Below, piece after piece: positions 43,430 through 54,739 of a stretch of DNA of 64,000 bases. The notes below the pieces were generated by a model. It did no database searches, was not told the DNA's origin, and saw nothing but the letters and a program-made list of their open reading frames with translations. A program made the position numbers and the translations under genes. Numbering within the stretch: position 1 is the first letter of the stretch; every line of letters begins with the position of its first letter. The DNA comes from Vandiemenella viatica. Lineage: Eukaryota; Arthropoda; Insecta; Orthoptera; Morabidae. The DNA is taken from NCBI GenBank assembly GCA_031002005.1, contig JARYHS010008074.1, positions 280,055,930 to 280,119,929 of the forward strand, in the 5' to 3' direction.

Positions 43430-44395
43430 TCTGTGTCATTTCTTCTATTCAACTCGTATCCTAATGTATATTGTTTCCTTCACGCATCACTATTACTACC
43501 GTGGATTAATTCTGCATCCTTTTTCATTTCATCAAGAGTTTTTCTTGGTTTAAATATACTTGTAACTTGGTAGACAGGTTAACTTTCACAAGTGGGCATT
43601 CACACTTCCATAGGCACTACCTGGCAGCAAAATCTTTTTCTTGAAGGTTTTACAATCCTTCATTATCCGCTTCTTATGATTTACTGTAATTATCTACAGC
43701 TGCAGGAAATTCGTCCGTCTCTGTATCTGTTAGCGGGTTTGACAATTTCTTGCCAAAAATAGCGAATTTTCTAACACTTTCCTTCTATTGTCCTTATTGT
43801 TATTATTATTATTTTCCCAATTGTTTTCAACTCCCTTCAATCTTCTCCTCTCTCTTTTCTTAACTTATTCAATTGTAATTCTACGTGTACCAGCTGAATC
43901 TTAATAGTCCTGGATGATTTATTCCGCGCCCTAATTTCTGCTCCTAATTAGAGATCTTTCTATCACTAGAACAAAACAATACAACACCAGCCTCAATCAC
44001 CTTCCCTTTCCGTTCGTCACTACGTTTCCTCTCCGGCGAAATCTCATTACAATGAACTCAGCTCTCAACACTTGCAATTCTTCAAAGTCGCATTTTCTCA
44101 AATAATACGCAGTATAATAAATAAATTACTAATCCCTACAAGTTGCATCAAGAAAAAATTAAGCAATATATTATTTAAATTTAATTTAATTAACAATGTG
44201 TAAGTCCAAAGATAATAATATAAGTGAGAGAAAGTTATATTGAAACAAATTTCACAAAATTGTGTGAATTGAGAAACTTATCAGGTATTTTATAGTTATA
44301 TTGCTTTTATTGATAAATAAATCATAATAATTAAATATTGATAAACGTACGTTAATCTCACAACAGGGGTTTCATTAAAATTGGTTATATTAGTT
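43430..44395. other. AT-rich stretch, nothing recognised
   Basis: Pyrimidine-rich patches only; no domain-bearing frame seen. Confidence 0.45.
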
Positions 44396-44960
44396 TTCCC
44401 AGTCCTTGAGGATAAATTTGCCAGCACTATCATAACAGTGAAGCCGCAATTTGGTGATGAATTCTTATGTAAAGATATGTATGAGATAAATTGAAAGTAA
44501 AGGATAAATTTTTTAACATCTCGCATAGTTTTAGAGAAATCGAATACAAAAAATCAATTATAACTGTAGTTTCATGTACTGTTCGGTTACGTTTTTCAAC
44601 CTAACCACAACCGCTAGGGGGGGGGGGGGGGGGGCGTATTTTGCATATCCAGCGTTTAGATCCTTGTGAATTTATTGATATTTTTTCTGGTCCAGGCCTC
44701 ATCTCAAACTAATCAACTTAGATTTGAAATACAATATCTCGAGAACTAAGCGAGATATCAAAAAAAATTATTCTTTTACTTTAAAATTGTATAGTCAAGT
44801 TACATAAGAATCCACCATCAAATTGCGGCGCCACGGTTATCGTAGAATCCCCTAAAAATTTCGACTGGCATTATGTGCACGGTACGTTTCTTTTGCTTTG
44901 ATACGTACTTTACCTCGAAAGGTATGACCTCAGCAAAACAAAAAATTTCTGAGAATTTCT
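44396..44960 (+). repeat. dispersed repeat family ('TCTGGTCCAGGCC'), copy 1
   Basis: Shares ordered blocks with 56740-57260: GATGATGAATTCTTAT, GAGATAAATTGA..TAAAGGATAAAT, TTTTTTCTGGTCCAGGCC, GAAATACAATATCTCGAGAA, TAAGCGAGATAT, GTCAAGTTACAT and TTATCGTAGAATCC. Includes a run of G at 44619-44634. No coding sequence; class unknown. Confidence 0.65.
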
Positions 44961-46969
44961 TTTCAGTACGTCCTTATTGTGCCGATAATTTTTCACAAAG
45001 CTTTAAGTTTTTCTATTTGCTATATTATATTGCATTAAAATGTTAGTTAAACACAAAAAAAACAAAATCAGACAAAGTTACAAACTGGATTTAAGGTAAT
45101 AACTAAAAGAAGGGAAATTTTTTATATGAAATTTATGTTTTTGTTTTTTCACATTAATATTTGTTTCTAATAAAAAGGGTAAAGCAATTCTACGCACACC
45201 AGGGTGCACAGGCGTGAAGGAGTGGGCAAATAATAGCATACAAATAAAATAACGTTTGTTAAAGAAACAGACATGTTTAATTTCCCTAAAACACGTTAAC
45301 ATCAGCCCATGTGCACTGTCGGAAATACGTTTTTTAGTGTGATGCTTCCAAATGGAGATGAACACAGTGAAAAACTAGACATGAGAACAGAGAAAAAACA
45401 GAGGTTATTTTCGAATTTGTCAGCCAAAATTACGTAAGAATTCTTTTAAATATTCCAGGCAACAGACAGAAAATTATTTTGCTTCCCTGTGTTATTTATA
45501 TTTCATACGTGATCACAGGATTCATCAGAATTTCAATTAATAAAAACAGTTGAATAAACATTTTCCACCACACATTTTATATGCGTCCACATTTTGCACT
45601 CTATGAAATTTCCCATTCAAATCACATGAAGTGTTAAAAGAATGCTGCAGACTTTAAAATTCCATTATGTTATAGAATCTGTATCTGAGAAACAATTTAA
45701 TATTTGATTCTTCCTACTTTCATTTTATTTGTCTTTTCTTTGCCCTTTCCTTTTTTCTTTTGTCGCACCTTTTCCTTTACTTATCTTTACTTTCATTATC
45801 ATAATTTTTATGCATCTTGTTCATTTTTTCTGCATGTTCAACTGCTAAAGCTTCCTTTTCTTATGAGTCAGCTGAGATAACTTTTTTTCTTTAACTATGA
45901 CCATAGGTCTCTATTCATAAAATATTATTTCATGGTTACAAATGTTTGTATATTAGTGAGATTGTCGGTGAAGGTCGTGTCATTTTAATAATTCCAATAA
46001 TTCAGTAAGTATGGATTTTTCCCTATTGTAAATATACTGTAGGGGTGATTATTATACTAACTTTATTAAATAATAAAGTCAAAAAGAGTCTGCGATTCTC
46101 TGAAAAAAGATTCTTCCTGATCTATATTAGGATGGACCTTATTTTTCAACCTTATTGTTTTTAAGGTCTTACCCTCCCATTAGATCTTACTCATCTAAAA
46201 ATGACACCAGATAAAATTGTGATCATTTGCACATTTCTAACTGCTGCCTCAGGAAAGGGAGTTGCCATATTTACTATTGAATGAAAAAATTAAGAAACTA
46301 TATTATGTTCTGTAAATCAATAAACAAAATCAACAGTGAATCTGAATTCTTGCATAAACCTCCAACACTTAGAATACAAACTTTTTGACACAACCTAAGT
46401 CTTGTGCTACGTTAAATGCAGGAAGAATGAAAGGTGCTTGGGTTTTATTAGAACTAAAACTGGAAAAAGATCTCTTGTAGACACCATAAAAATGCATTGG
46501 TTTTAAAATTTATTTTTAAACTGAGCATTGCTTTGTCATCTGGACCCTATGCAGAACTAGTTCAACGTTTACAAAAAGCCTGAACAAATATAGACATTTC
46601 TAAATATGCCATCGAAATTGACAATTAACGTCTGGTGAATAATATTGGAAAGTAATTAGAGATTACACTTAATTTTGCAAAACACAAATTGTAACACAAC
46701 GTATAAGTGATGACCAAAAAGTGGTCCTGTGGTTATTTATTGTATTTTTAAGTGTATACCAGACAGAAAAAATATAATTACGATTACCTTGTGCTTTCCA
46801 CCACATTAGATAAATGGCGAAAGCAGTATATTGCTTGAAAATATTTATTTCTCGAAATGAATATTCAGTTTCTTTACTCGGAAATTGCAAGGACTGAAGG
46901 ATATTAAATATACTAGCCCCAAAGCCCGTCAAAAATGAGGGGATTAACGGAGTGTTATGGTAATTTATT
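44961..46969. other. AT-rich stretch, nothing recognised
   Basis: Low-complexity pyrimidine-rich patches at 45715-45870. A 95-codon and an 87-codon minus-strand frame have no recognised domains. Confidence 0.45.
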
Positions 46970-48870
46970 TCTCTGCAGTTGCTTAACTAAATAGAATTGT
47001 TATAAAAAAAAAGCTCATTGATATCTATCGTCCCTTCAGTAAAAAAAAAAAAAAAAGCAAGCCTCAGTTGTCAACTTGGTCCAGGATACATTTCAGCCTA
47101 ACCTCAACTCCGCTAATATTGCCGCTAGAAAAGCAAAGCTTCAATCACACGCGAATTAATACATTCCCTGTATCAAATGTCAATGTCACCATGCATCGCG
47201 ATTGATCTCAAATCTTCACAGATTCTTACACCTTTCTTTCTTATTACCTGTGATGAAGATCGATGTTTTAACGGCTAACACAGTTTACATCGGTATAAAT
47301 AATGACCCCAGTGAAAACGAAGGATGCTAATGCCACGTAATATTTAATTGTGGTTTAGGCCGAATCGGAACTTCTTTCATACAAACCATGTAATGATTTC
47401 AGTAAAAAAACTGATAATTAATATGTCAATTCAAACGAAATACAAACTTTTCTTTAAGTATTCTGACAATTAATTCATTATCCATTACTTAACTAAATAG
47501 AATTGTTATACAATCAAATTTAATGTAATTCCTCGTGCATTGCGCTGTAACAGAAAGTTTCCGTTTCTATACGGGTCCAGGTTGCATTTTAACCTAACCA
47601 CATACTACTCCAAACTTGCCACCAGAAAAACAATACTTTAATCTCACGCATTTTAATACATGTACTGTATCGCCTTTTAGTGGCAATAATGTATAGCTTT
47701 ATAAATTTGGGATCTAGCGTAATCACTGTGACTCATTAAGGAATTGTCCTTTTGCTCTGAAAATTGTTACACGCGTTCGATAGATTGTATTGTTTAATGT
47801 GTGTTGCTCTTAGAGCTGTAAAATATATACATACCACATAAACTTCCCTTAAAAAGTGCCGTAACGCGAGCTACTGGGAGAAGCTATATAGTGAAGTATA
47901 TTGATATTGCACACGTTCGGGAATATGTTACTATAATAGCCATCAAAAATATAAATATCAAACAAATTACACACAAAAAAAACCCTGCAACAACTTTGAA
48001 CCGTTATCATACGAAGGAATTTAGTTTTTATTTTTGAAATGCAACCTGTACTAAAATGGTGTTTGGTTCTTGTTGTTAAAGCATAATTCGCTAGAAATTT
48101 TGATTTATTAAACAGTTTAATTATCATTATTCACGAGCAGAATGACTAACAGCGCCTGTGGATAGGTTGTAATGTAGCCTGGACCGGAATGGACATAGAT
48201 GCTTCCTCTTGTAGGTTAATGGTCTTCGTTTTAATTCTGAAGTTGGTTTGATTTTCATCTTTTTTGGTAATTGATGCTTCTTGTTTCACGTAATATTAGT
48301 ATCACTGGAGGTCTTATGTGGTAAAAAATTGCGTACTCTAATCGCTAAGTGTGTATAGTTACGGTAGATTTTTATTTGCTTGAAATTTATGAATTATATA
48401 ATATCTTGATGGCTGTATTAGAAACATATTACTAAATAATATAGTCGAAGAAACGTTTGTGTTATCATTATACATCGTTATATGCCTTCTCCCAGTACCT
48501 CGCATTTCAAGTGAAGTTTGTAAGAATGGATATATTTTACAACATATATTAAATAATATTACCCAACGAACGTGTTCAGACCAAAACGACAAATCCTTAA
48601 AGACTTTCAGAGACTGCGCAACAACCTAAATTTCACCAAAAATCTTCAACAGTTTTTAACTTTTCGTTTTTTTTTTTGTTATTATTCGTGATTCATACCG
48701 ATAATAGAACGTTTGAATAGCTGACATAGTTAAATGTAGTCTCAGTAATATTACTCAGTGAAAGCAATGAAGATTAAAACAAATCTTATAAACTTACTTT
48801 ATGCCACGTAATATTTGTTGTAATTGTAGTGTAGGCTGCACAATTCGCGCTCAGTGCGCAATTATTTCCG
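46970..48870 (+). repeat. diverged repeat array related to the 'TCTGGTCCAGG' family
   Basis: CTTAACTAAATAGAATTGTTATA occurs at 46983 and 47488. GGTCCAGG(A/T)T...TTTCAGCCTAACC/TTTTAACCTAACC followed by CGCTAGAAAAGCAA/ACCAGAAAAACAA and CTTTAATCTCACGC-type text occurs at 47080-47160 and 47570-47660. ATGCCACGTAATATTT..TTGT occurs at 47330 and 48800, and AGCCTGGACCGG at 48178. Spacings near 500 bp suggest an old tandem array, now heavily diverged. Confidence 0.5.
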
Positions 48871-49185
48871 TTACAACGATTTAATAATTTAAATAATAAG
48901 GCACAATTTAAAATATTTTGGAAAAAAACTAAATTATTCATGCCCTCTGCTGTAGCGTCAAGTTGTAATTCTGAACCATGCTAAGTAACAATCTAACCAA
49001 AGCTTTCGCCAACATTGATGTTTGAAAATTAAAAGTTTCATCTTATACAGGACGTTTCATTTATGACGCGTCTGCGCACACGGCAATAGTCGCCCGGCGC
49101 AGCGCCGGCTCGCTTGCCGCCAACTCATACGGGGCAGCCAGCGCCCGTGCTCGGGAACGCCTCTTGCGTGAGTCGATTTCTTACC

Positions 49186-50217
49186 TTATAGAACGTGCTG
49201 GAAATGTTGGCCATCGGCTTCAATACACGCTTGATATATTCTAAGGATGTTTTGGCTAACTCTCTGCAGTGTTTGTGAAGAAATATTATTAATTTTAGTT
49301 CTTATACTATCCCTAAGTTCCTCTTCCGTACGGGGATTTGAATCATAAACACGCTTTTTTAGGTAACCCCACAAAAATAAATCACAAGATGTCATGTCTA
49401 GAGAGCGCGGAGGCCATAATCCACTACTGATAATTTGATTCTCATTGTAAACACGCTTTAAAAAACGCATAGAATTTTCGGCTGTATGGGGAGTTGTACT
49501 GTCTTGTTGAACAATGACCGTAATTTCTATCAGCTGTTTAAAAAAGGTATTTAAAATATTGTCCACATAGCGAGAAGATGTAATTGTTTCACTAAAAAAC
49601 ACTGGTCCAATAATTCGCATCGCACTAATTGCACACCAAACTCCAACTTTCACATCGTGTCGCGGCTGTTAGTGGATAAGATGTGGATTTTCTGTACTCC
49701 AGTACTGACTGTTTTGACTATTTACGCGTCCACTTAAATAAAAATACGCCTCATCGGTGAAAAATGTCAATTGCGGATCCAGCACGCCATCGTGCACACT
49801 TTGCATAAACCAGTTTGCGAACCTCATGCATGCTGTGTAATCTGCTTGTTTTAATTCGTGCACAGCAGTTGTTTGATAAGGACGCATTTTCAGAATTTTT
49901 GTAGCTCTAAATGCACTTGCTTTAGAAACAGCGACTTCTTGGGAGAGTTGGCTGAGGGATTTTCTGGGAGAGTTTTCCAAAGAAGATTCGATTTCTTCGA
50001 CTTTTCTTTCAATAAGAACGGAGCGCTTACGTTTCTTAGGCATGTCCATTAGGGACCCTGTAGCACGCAATTTGTTTACCAATCTTTGTATAGTTGACCT
50101 GTGCGGCACTTCGGCTGCTGGAAGTTTTTCAATAAACATACGCCTGCGCTTCCTTGCAGATTCGTATTTCACATAACAATCATAAAGGTAAACCCGATGC
50201 TCCAAAGTATACTTCAT
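49186..50217 (-). pseudogene. mariner transposase (DD34D type), one internal stop
   Basis: Start ATG at 50217. The frame is continuous to the stop at 49186 except for one TAA at about 49669-49671 (after NPHLIH). Order: HTH DNA-binding start (MKYTLEHRVYLYDCYVK; RSTIQRLVNKLRATG), SPRKSLSQLSQEVAVSKASA, first Asp in FFTDEAYFYLSG, a DVKVGVWCAIS strand, second Asp in VIVQQDSTTPHTA, and SLDMTSCDLFLWG, where the Asp in SLDM lies 34 residues after the second. It ends GQHFQHVL. About 343 codons, normal for mariner. Cut-and-paste TA-target transposition is the family activity; the nonsense codon makes this copy non-functional unless it is a sequencing error. It is the best local model for the deleted copy at 13823-14677. 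Confidence 0.85.
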
Positions 50218-50348
50218 CTTGACTTCACAGTATCCTTGATCTTCACAAAATCTAACTGAGAACTGAGATGCAACAGCTCATTTACTGTGTTGCGTAGGGA
50301 CCGATATAGTCCGAGGGGCGCCCACGCATTGTCGAAGCAGGGGGGTTA

Positions 50349-50497
50349 CCCGTGCGGAAGTGAAACTTAGGGATAGTATAAGAACTAAAATTAATAATAT
50401 TTCATCACAAACACTGCAGAGAGTTAGCCAAAACATCCTTAGAAGATGTGAAGCGTGTACTGAAGGCGATGGCCAACATTTCCAGCACGTGCTATAA
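50349..50497 (+). pseudogene. inverted transposase 3' fragment
   Basis: Plus-strand frame: AEVKLRDSIRTKINNISSQT, then RVSQNILRRCEACTEGDGQH and FQHVL to TAA (about 50495-97). It is a transposase C-terminus related to, but not the same as, the one at 49186 (RRCEACTEGDG against RIYQACIEADG), closer at some positions to the 14.4-kb remnant (RRCEMC). This argues that it came from another element and not from simple inversion of the local copy. Confidence 0.8.
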
Positions 50498-50641
50498 CGT
50501 AAGAAATCGACGCACGCAAGAGGCGTCCCCGAGCACGGGCGCTGCCCCGTATGAGTTGGCGGCGAGCGAGCCGGCACTGCGACGGGCGACTACTGAAGTG
50601 CGCGCGGACGCGTCATAAATGAAACACCCTGTATATCTTAA

Positions 50642-51032
50642 GGGAGCGTGCATAAACCACGTAGCTCCATTTTGGCTTCCTGTGACCGCCTCCCCCCCAC
50701 GTAGCCCGACGTGGCTTTTGTCTCTAACCCCTCCCCCCCCCACACACACACACCTAGCACGTAGCTTTTTTCCATATTGATTCCAGAAGACATTTTGTAT
50801 TGTTTTCTCTGGTCAGAGTCTCGTAAATTACATCCGGGGATAATTAAATGACGGAAATAAATATTAACATGCTTCTGTGTGTTCTGTAGCTCATTTTAAT
50901 TGTGACAAATAATATGAAAGAGAAGCTACGTGTCCTGGCTCGGAACCCCCCTCCCCCCACGTAACCCAACGTAGCTTTCCAGCTAACCCCTCCCCCCCCC
51001 TAGACCGATCCACGTAGTTTATGCACAATCCT
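50642..51032 (-). mobile_element. G-rich palindromic MITE, copy adjoining the mariner
   Basis: After TAA (50639-41) it reads GGGAGCGTGCATAAACCACG TAGCTCC and ends CCACGTAGTTTATGCACAAT CC. It is the reverse orientation of 59996-60386: the inner block with GAAGACATTTTGTATTGTTT TCTC and AAATGACGGAAATAAATATT matches that copy. Runs of C at both ends form G-rich arms. It starts eight bases from the mariner's TA. Confidence 0.8.
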
Positions 51033-52512
51033 CAATGAACAAAGAATTTAAGGAGTACTTCTATTTATCAAAAGAATAATACGTAATTATAAGCATCTAA
51101 TGATTGATATGACGATTTAAACGCAATACTAATAAATGCTAAAAAAAAATGTTATTACATAACGTGCATAATCAAGAAAAAATGGCGAAAAGCGTGACGT
51201 CATTGCACGAAGTCATAGAGTGACGTCATGGCATGAGATGTGATGTCATACATGACAGACTTGCTTATTATATGTATAGATAGATTGTAAAGCTTCAAAA
51301 GCTTGTCACAATGCTCCTTTAGCCAACAGAGTACTATCCCAGGATTTCACATTTTTAAATACTTCTGGTTTTACAATGAAATCTGTGACAAGGTAGGGGA
51401 TAAAAACCGTTGTCTTTGTGATGTCTTACTGAAGACACTGCGGCTTTGTCATTTATGATGATACACTTTTTGCGGAAGAAAAAGTAAAAATAGCTAAATC
51501 ATTTCAGGAATAAAAATCGAATAATTTTGACTAAAAGTGTATAAACTTGGACTTTGAGTAAATAACAAAATTTACACTAGAAGAGTTACATAATTTACTG
51601 TCGAAAAAAATCTCTTTTGATTTTATTGCTCATGATGATCAAATCTGATGATTATCGACAAGGCCTTATAGTACTTAGAAACCTCATAGTAGTAAATGAT
51701 ATAGCAGAAAAGGGAGTGAAACTTAAGGAAGAATATAAGAATTCAGAATGTAAGATGAAGAGTGAAAACAATATCTGTTGCAAGTATTAAAATACTTGCT
51801 CAAGGCATTTGCAGTACTTGTGTTGTCATAAGTCTTATATAAATTATTCCTAGGTTTAAAAATTAAAACTGAACAACAAATTGTGAAGTTTTCGAATTAC
51901 TATATCTAATGCAGTTTTCACTCTTCTTGGGGCACGTGTCAGGGTTGAGCAATGTTTCTGAAAATTTTACAAGTTACTTATTATCAAAACAGAAAAGAAA
52001 TAGAGCGTGTGAGTTGTAGAGATATAATTTTTAATATTTTGTATCTGTTAAGGACCAATATATATAATACACTTTGAAAGTTGTAACACTAGATTTAGTA
52101 ATGGTGCCAAGGTGCATCTGTTAATCGTTGATAAGAGCCGCAGTTACGAGTAATCCGTCTACGCTTGTATTAATCAGGTCACTTTCTTTTAAAGCCTACA
52201 CATGTAAATTAATTACAGTCTAAAATAGAAAATTTCGGAAAGAAATGATTTCCCATAGTTCCAAATTAATGAATGGCGCTTGCACAGACTGTCACGATTT
52301 CCCCAAATCGAAGTTTCTGATCATAAAGACCTAAAGTCATGGATTTTTTCACGGAACTAAAAACGGTGAACGTACAGAATAACTTATATAGTACAACTTA
52401 TTTCATAATATCTCATGCACGCTACATTTGATTGGTAATTACATGAAGTATATCGCAAGTAAACGTTAATTAAGAAAAGCTAGTAGACAAACTCACAAAA
52501 AACAACACTTAC
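51033..52512. other. AT-rich stretch downstream of the Gr first exon
   Basis: Expected position for further exons of the Gr gene at 52513-53677, but I see no TYhhhhhQF-type exon. GTGACGTCAT-type motifs (TGACGTCATTGCACGAAGTC, AGTGACGTCATGGC) at 51197-51230 are CRE-like; their meaning is unknown. Confidence 0.4.
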
Positions 52513-53677
52513 CATGCTTGTCAGTGAATAGGAATCACTTTGCCAACATGTGAGATGCTGAGCACAGTTCCCTGAATCCCATTCCTGACGACACTCTTTT
52601 CGCGAATCTGCGCTCCTAGTTAGGGTTTGACCACGACCTTCTTCTCGTGGATATTGGTCGTGCATTGATGTGGCTGATTTGGCACAGGCTCTTGGTATGA
52701 TATAAGGACGAATGTTTTTTCCATGTCTAGAACCCTGGGAAGAAACATTTTCTTTTTTCCTCCCTTCCTGTATCTCCAACAGTTCAGATTTACCGTCACA
52801 GTGCTTCAATGGCATGTTCGAAACGTCTGAAACGCTCCCTGACACAACTAATATTCGCTCTCCGTTTGTGTCACAATTACTTCCCTTCCTGTAAGTAGTC
52901 TCATGGTCTTTGGTATTTATCTGTGTCCGATGAAGATTCGTATGGAATTGCACCACCTCGGGTGGAACTTGATAATGGAGATGTGAATCCTGGAATCTGT
53001 AGACAAGGTTTGGTCTCTTAATCTCAGAGGAGTTATTTATTTGTTTAAATAAATGCGAAATGCTGCCATTAAGTACACTGAAACGGTTTCTTATTACAAT
53101 TAGGATGCTGCTGGACTCCAACATAATAACAATATTAATTGCAATTACAAACATACGTTCCACATCCGCTGGAATGTTTTTCGAAGTGTGGTTAAGAAAG
53201 GAAAAAATAATAACCAATAGAAACCACACGGTCCACAGTACGGTTGCAGTTATGAATATTGTGAGAGAACTTTTGTGAAATACTTTTTTGTCGTAGAGAA
53301 GGATACAATCTGCTTCATTCAGCTTCCGTATAATACTGTTAACTTCATTCTCAGTATAAAAAATCCCTTTGCCAACAATATCCAGAAGTGGTAGAAGGTC
53401 AAATATGTTCGTGAGCAACACTGATGAACTCATTATAAATCCTTTTTCTTCATGATGCCAAAATGCATACGACACTGATATTAGCAGTGATACCAGCACA
53501 AGTAACGCATAAATTGCACCACAACATTTAGAAGCCATTCCAGTGGCCTCCTTCCCGCTTGGGTATTTTCCTTTCACGGTACTTCGAAAGACCTAACATG
53601 GCTGATATGCGTAAAATATGATTGATAGAAGACACTTCTGTGAGACACATCCTTGAATTGGCAGATTTCACATCCAT
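52513..53677 (-). pseudogene. gustatory receptor first exon with one frameshift
   Basis: Likely ATG at 53677 (MDVKSANSRMCLTEV, SINHILRISAMLGLSKY, the usual Gr N-terminus). The frame changes near 53560-53577: upstream codons run RERKIPKREGG while the downstream frame has GKYPSGKEATGMASKCCG. Then helices CGAIYALLVLVSLLISVSYA, LLTNIFDLLPLLDIV, SLTIFITATVLWTVWFLLVI, and VERMFVIAINIVIMLESSS followed by NRFSVLNGSISHL (typical TM4 with F.vLN). A long polar loop follows (to SDSYSLTSM), then a phase-0 donor GTAAGT at 52512-52507. About 388 codons, long for a Gr first exon because of the loop. Frameshift could be real or an assembly error; the rest is intact. TM5-TM7 must come from downstream exons. 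Confidence 0.8.
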
Positions 53678-54739
53678 TATACCATTCGTAATGAATATTG
53701 CAATCACGATCGATATACCATACTGAGTTGCAAGTGATTCTGATAAAGAATTAAAGACTTTCACAGTTACATTCGATAGGTGAATGCACAGTACTTATGC
53801 AAGTATGCTAACCTTTTAATCTGATCTACACTGACATGATTTTCACTGTGCTGTTATTGTTTTGCTCAACAACACAAATACATGAATGTACAGATAATCG
53901 TTGCAGCATACTAATAAAAATGGGATGAATAGTGTTTTACATTATATTCAAAGACTTCGAAACTATACCTAAACTTAAGCTTTTACTATTCGAGTGTTGC
54001 ATTAACCTCAACGAGGTCTCAATGAGAACTGAAGGCAGTGGAACGCCTGAGGTTATTTGTAGCTAAAGCGCAATCAACTAATGGCTCCACCTCGCACCAG
54101 TATAATAACTTTATTGCAGCTCTTTAAAATCAACTGACTGTAGCCTGTATTTTGTTTTATCGTTTGTTTCTTATTGTCAAGGAAACACAATCCTAACAAC
54201 AAACTTCAATACGCCATCCTACGGAACACCAGTAATGACTTACTACGATCAATACCTGTCACTGCCATATTGGACCTATACATCATATAAACTCTAATTT
54301 GTAATATTATTATTTCTAACTTCAAAGGGTTTCCGCTGTTCTAGAAATGAAGCAACATTGTTTTCAATGCTCATAAAATAAAAGTAAAACATTCATACTA
54401 TTGATACATTCAGTAGCCGTTTTATTAAAAGTTATTCATTCGTGGAAATGGTCTAAAAATTAATGAAGTTTGTTGTGTTTCTTGCGCTTCTCGTTGAAGC
54501 AATAATTTCTTCTTATTAAAGACACGTGTTCCGCCAAAAACCTGTTGGAATGATAGAACATGTTCGTAGCTATATAGAGTGAACAGTATCCTCAAGTATT
54601 ACATATTCAAATCGGACCTACCGGAAATATCCCATTACTAACAGGATCTCTGGGTTTGGGCAGCTTAGATAGGAGGCATAAGAATTCATAGAATCATTCT
54701 GTGATTTGGAACGAAGGTATTAGCTATCTAAATAGGACT
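53678..54739. other. 5' flank of the Gr exon
   Basis: No other gene. The part at 53985-54240 resembles 20880-21115 upstream of the Gr pseudogene. Some hydrophobic codons continue upstream of the ATG to 53764 in the same frame (ATQYGISIVIAIFITNG), which may be coding if an earlier non-ATG or upstream exon start is used. Confidence 0.4.

Larger units (their letters stand above)
49048..50631 (-). mobile_element. mariner-type element with two transposase 3' ends
   Basis: 1584 bp flanked by TA (49046-47 and 50632-33). Ends are CAGGACGTTTCATTTATGAC and, on the right (reverse complement), CAGGGTGTTTCATTTATGAC. The inverted similarity is far longer than a TIR: left 49048-49342 against right 50349-50631, about 280-295 bp. 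It includes the final 50 or so transposase codons on each side. The element thus carries the main minus-strand gene and an inverted partial 3' end where its 5' end should be. Confidence 0.85.

Noticed and set aside
46669..46932. 87-codon minus-strand frame with aromatic residues
   Set aside because: Considered as a Gr exon; no conserved Gr motif and no credible splice borders.
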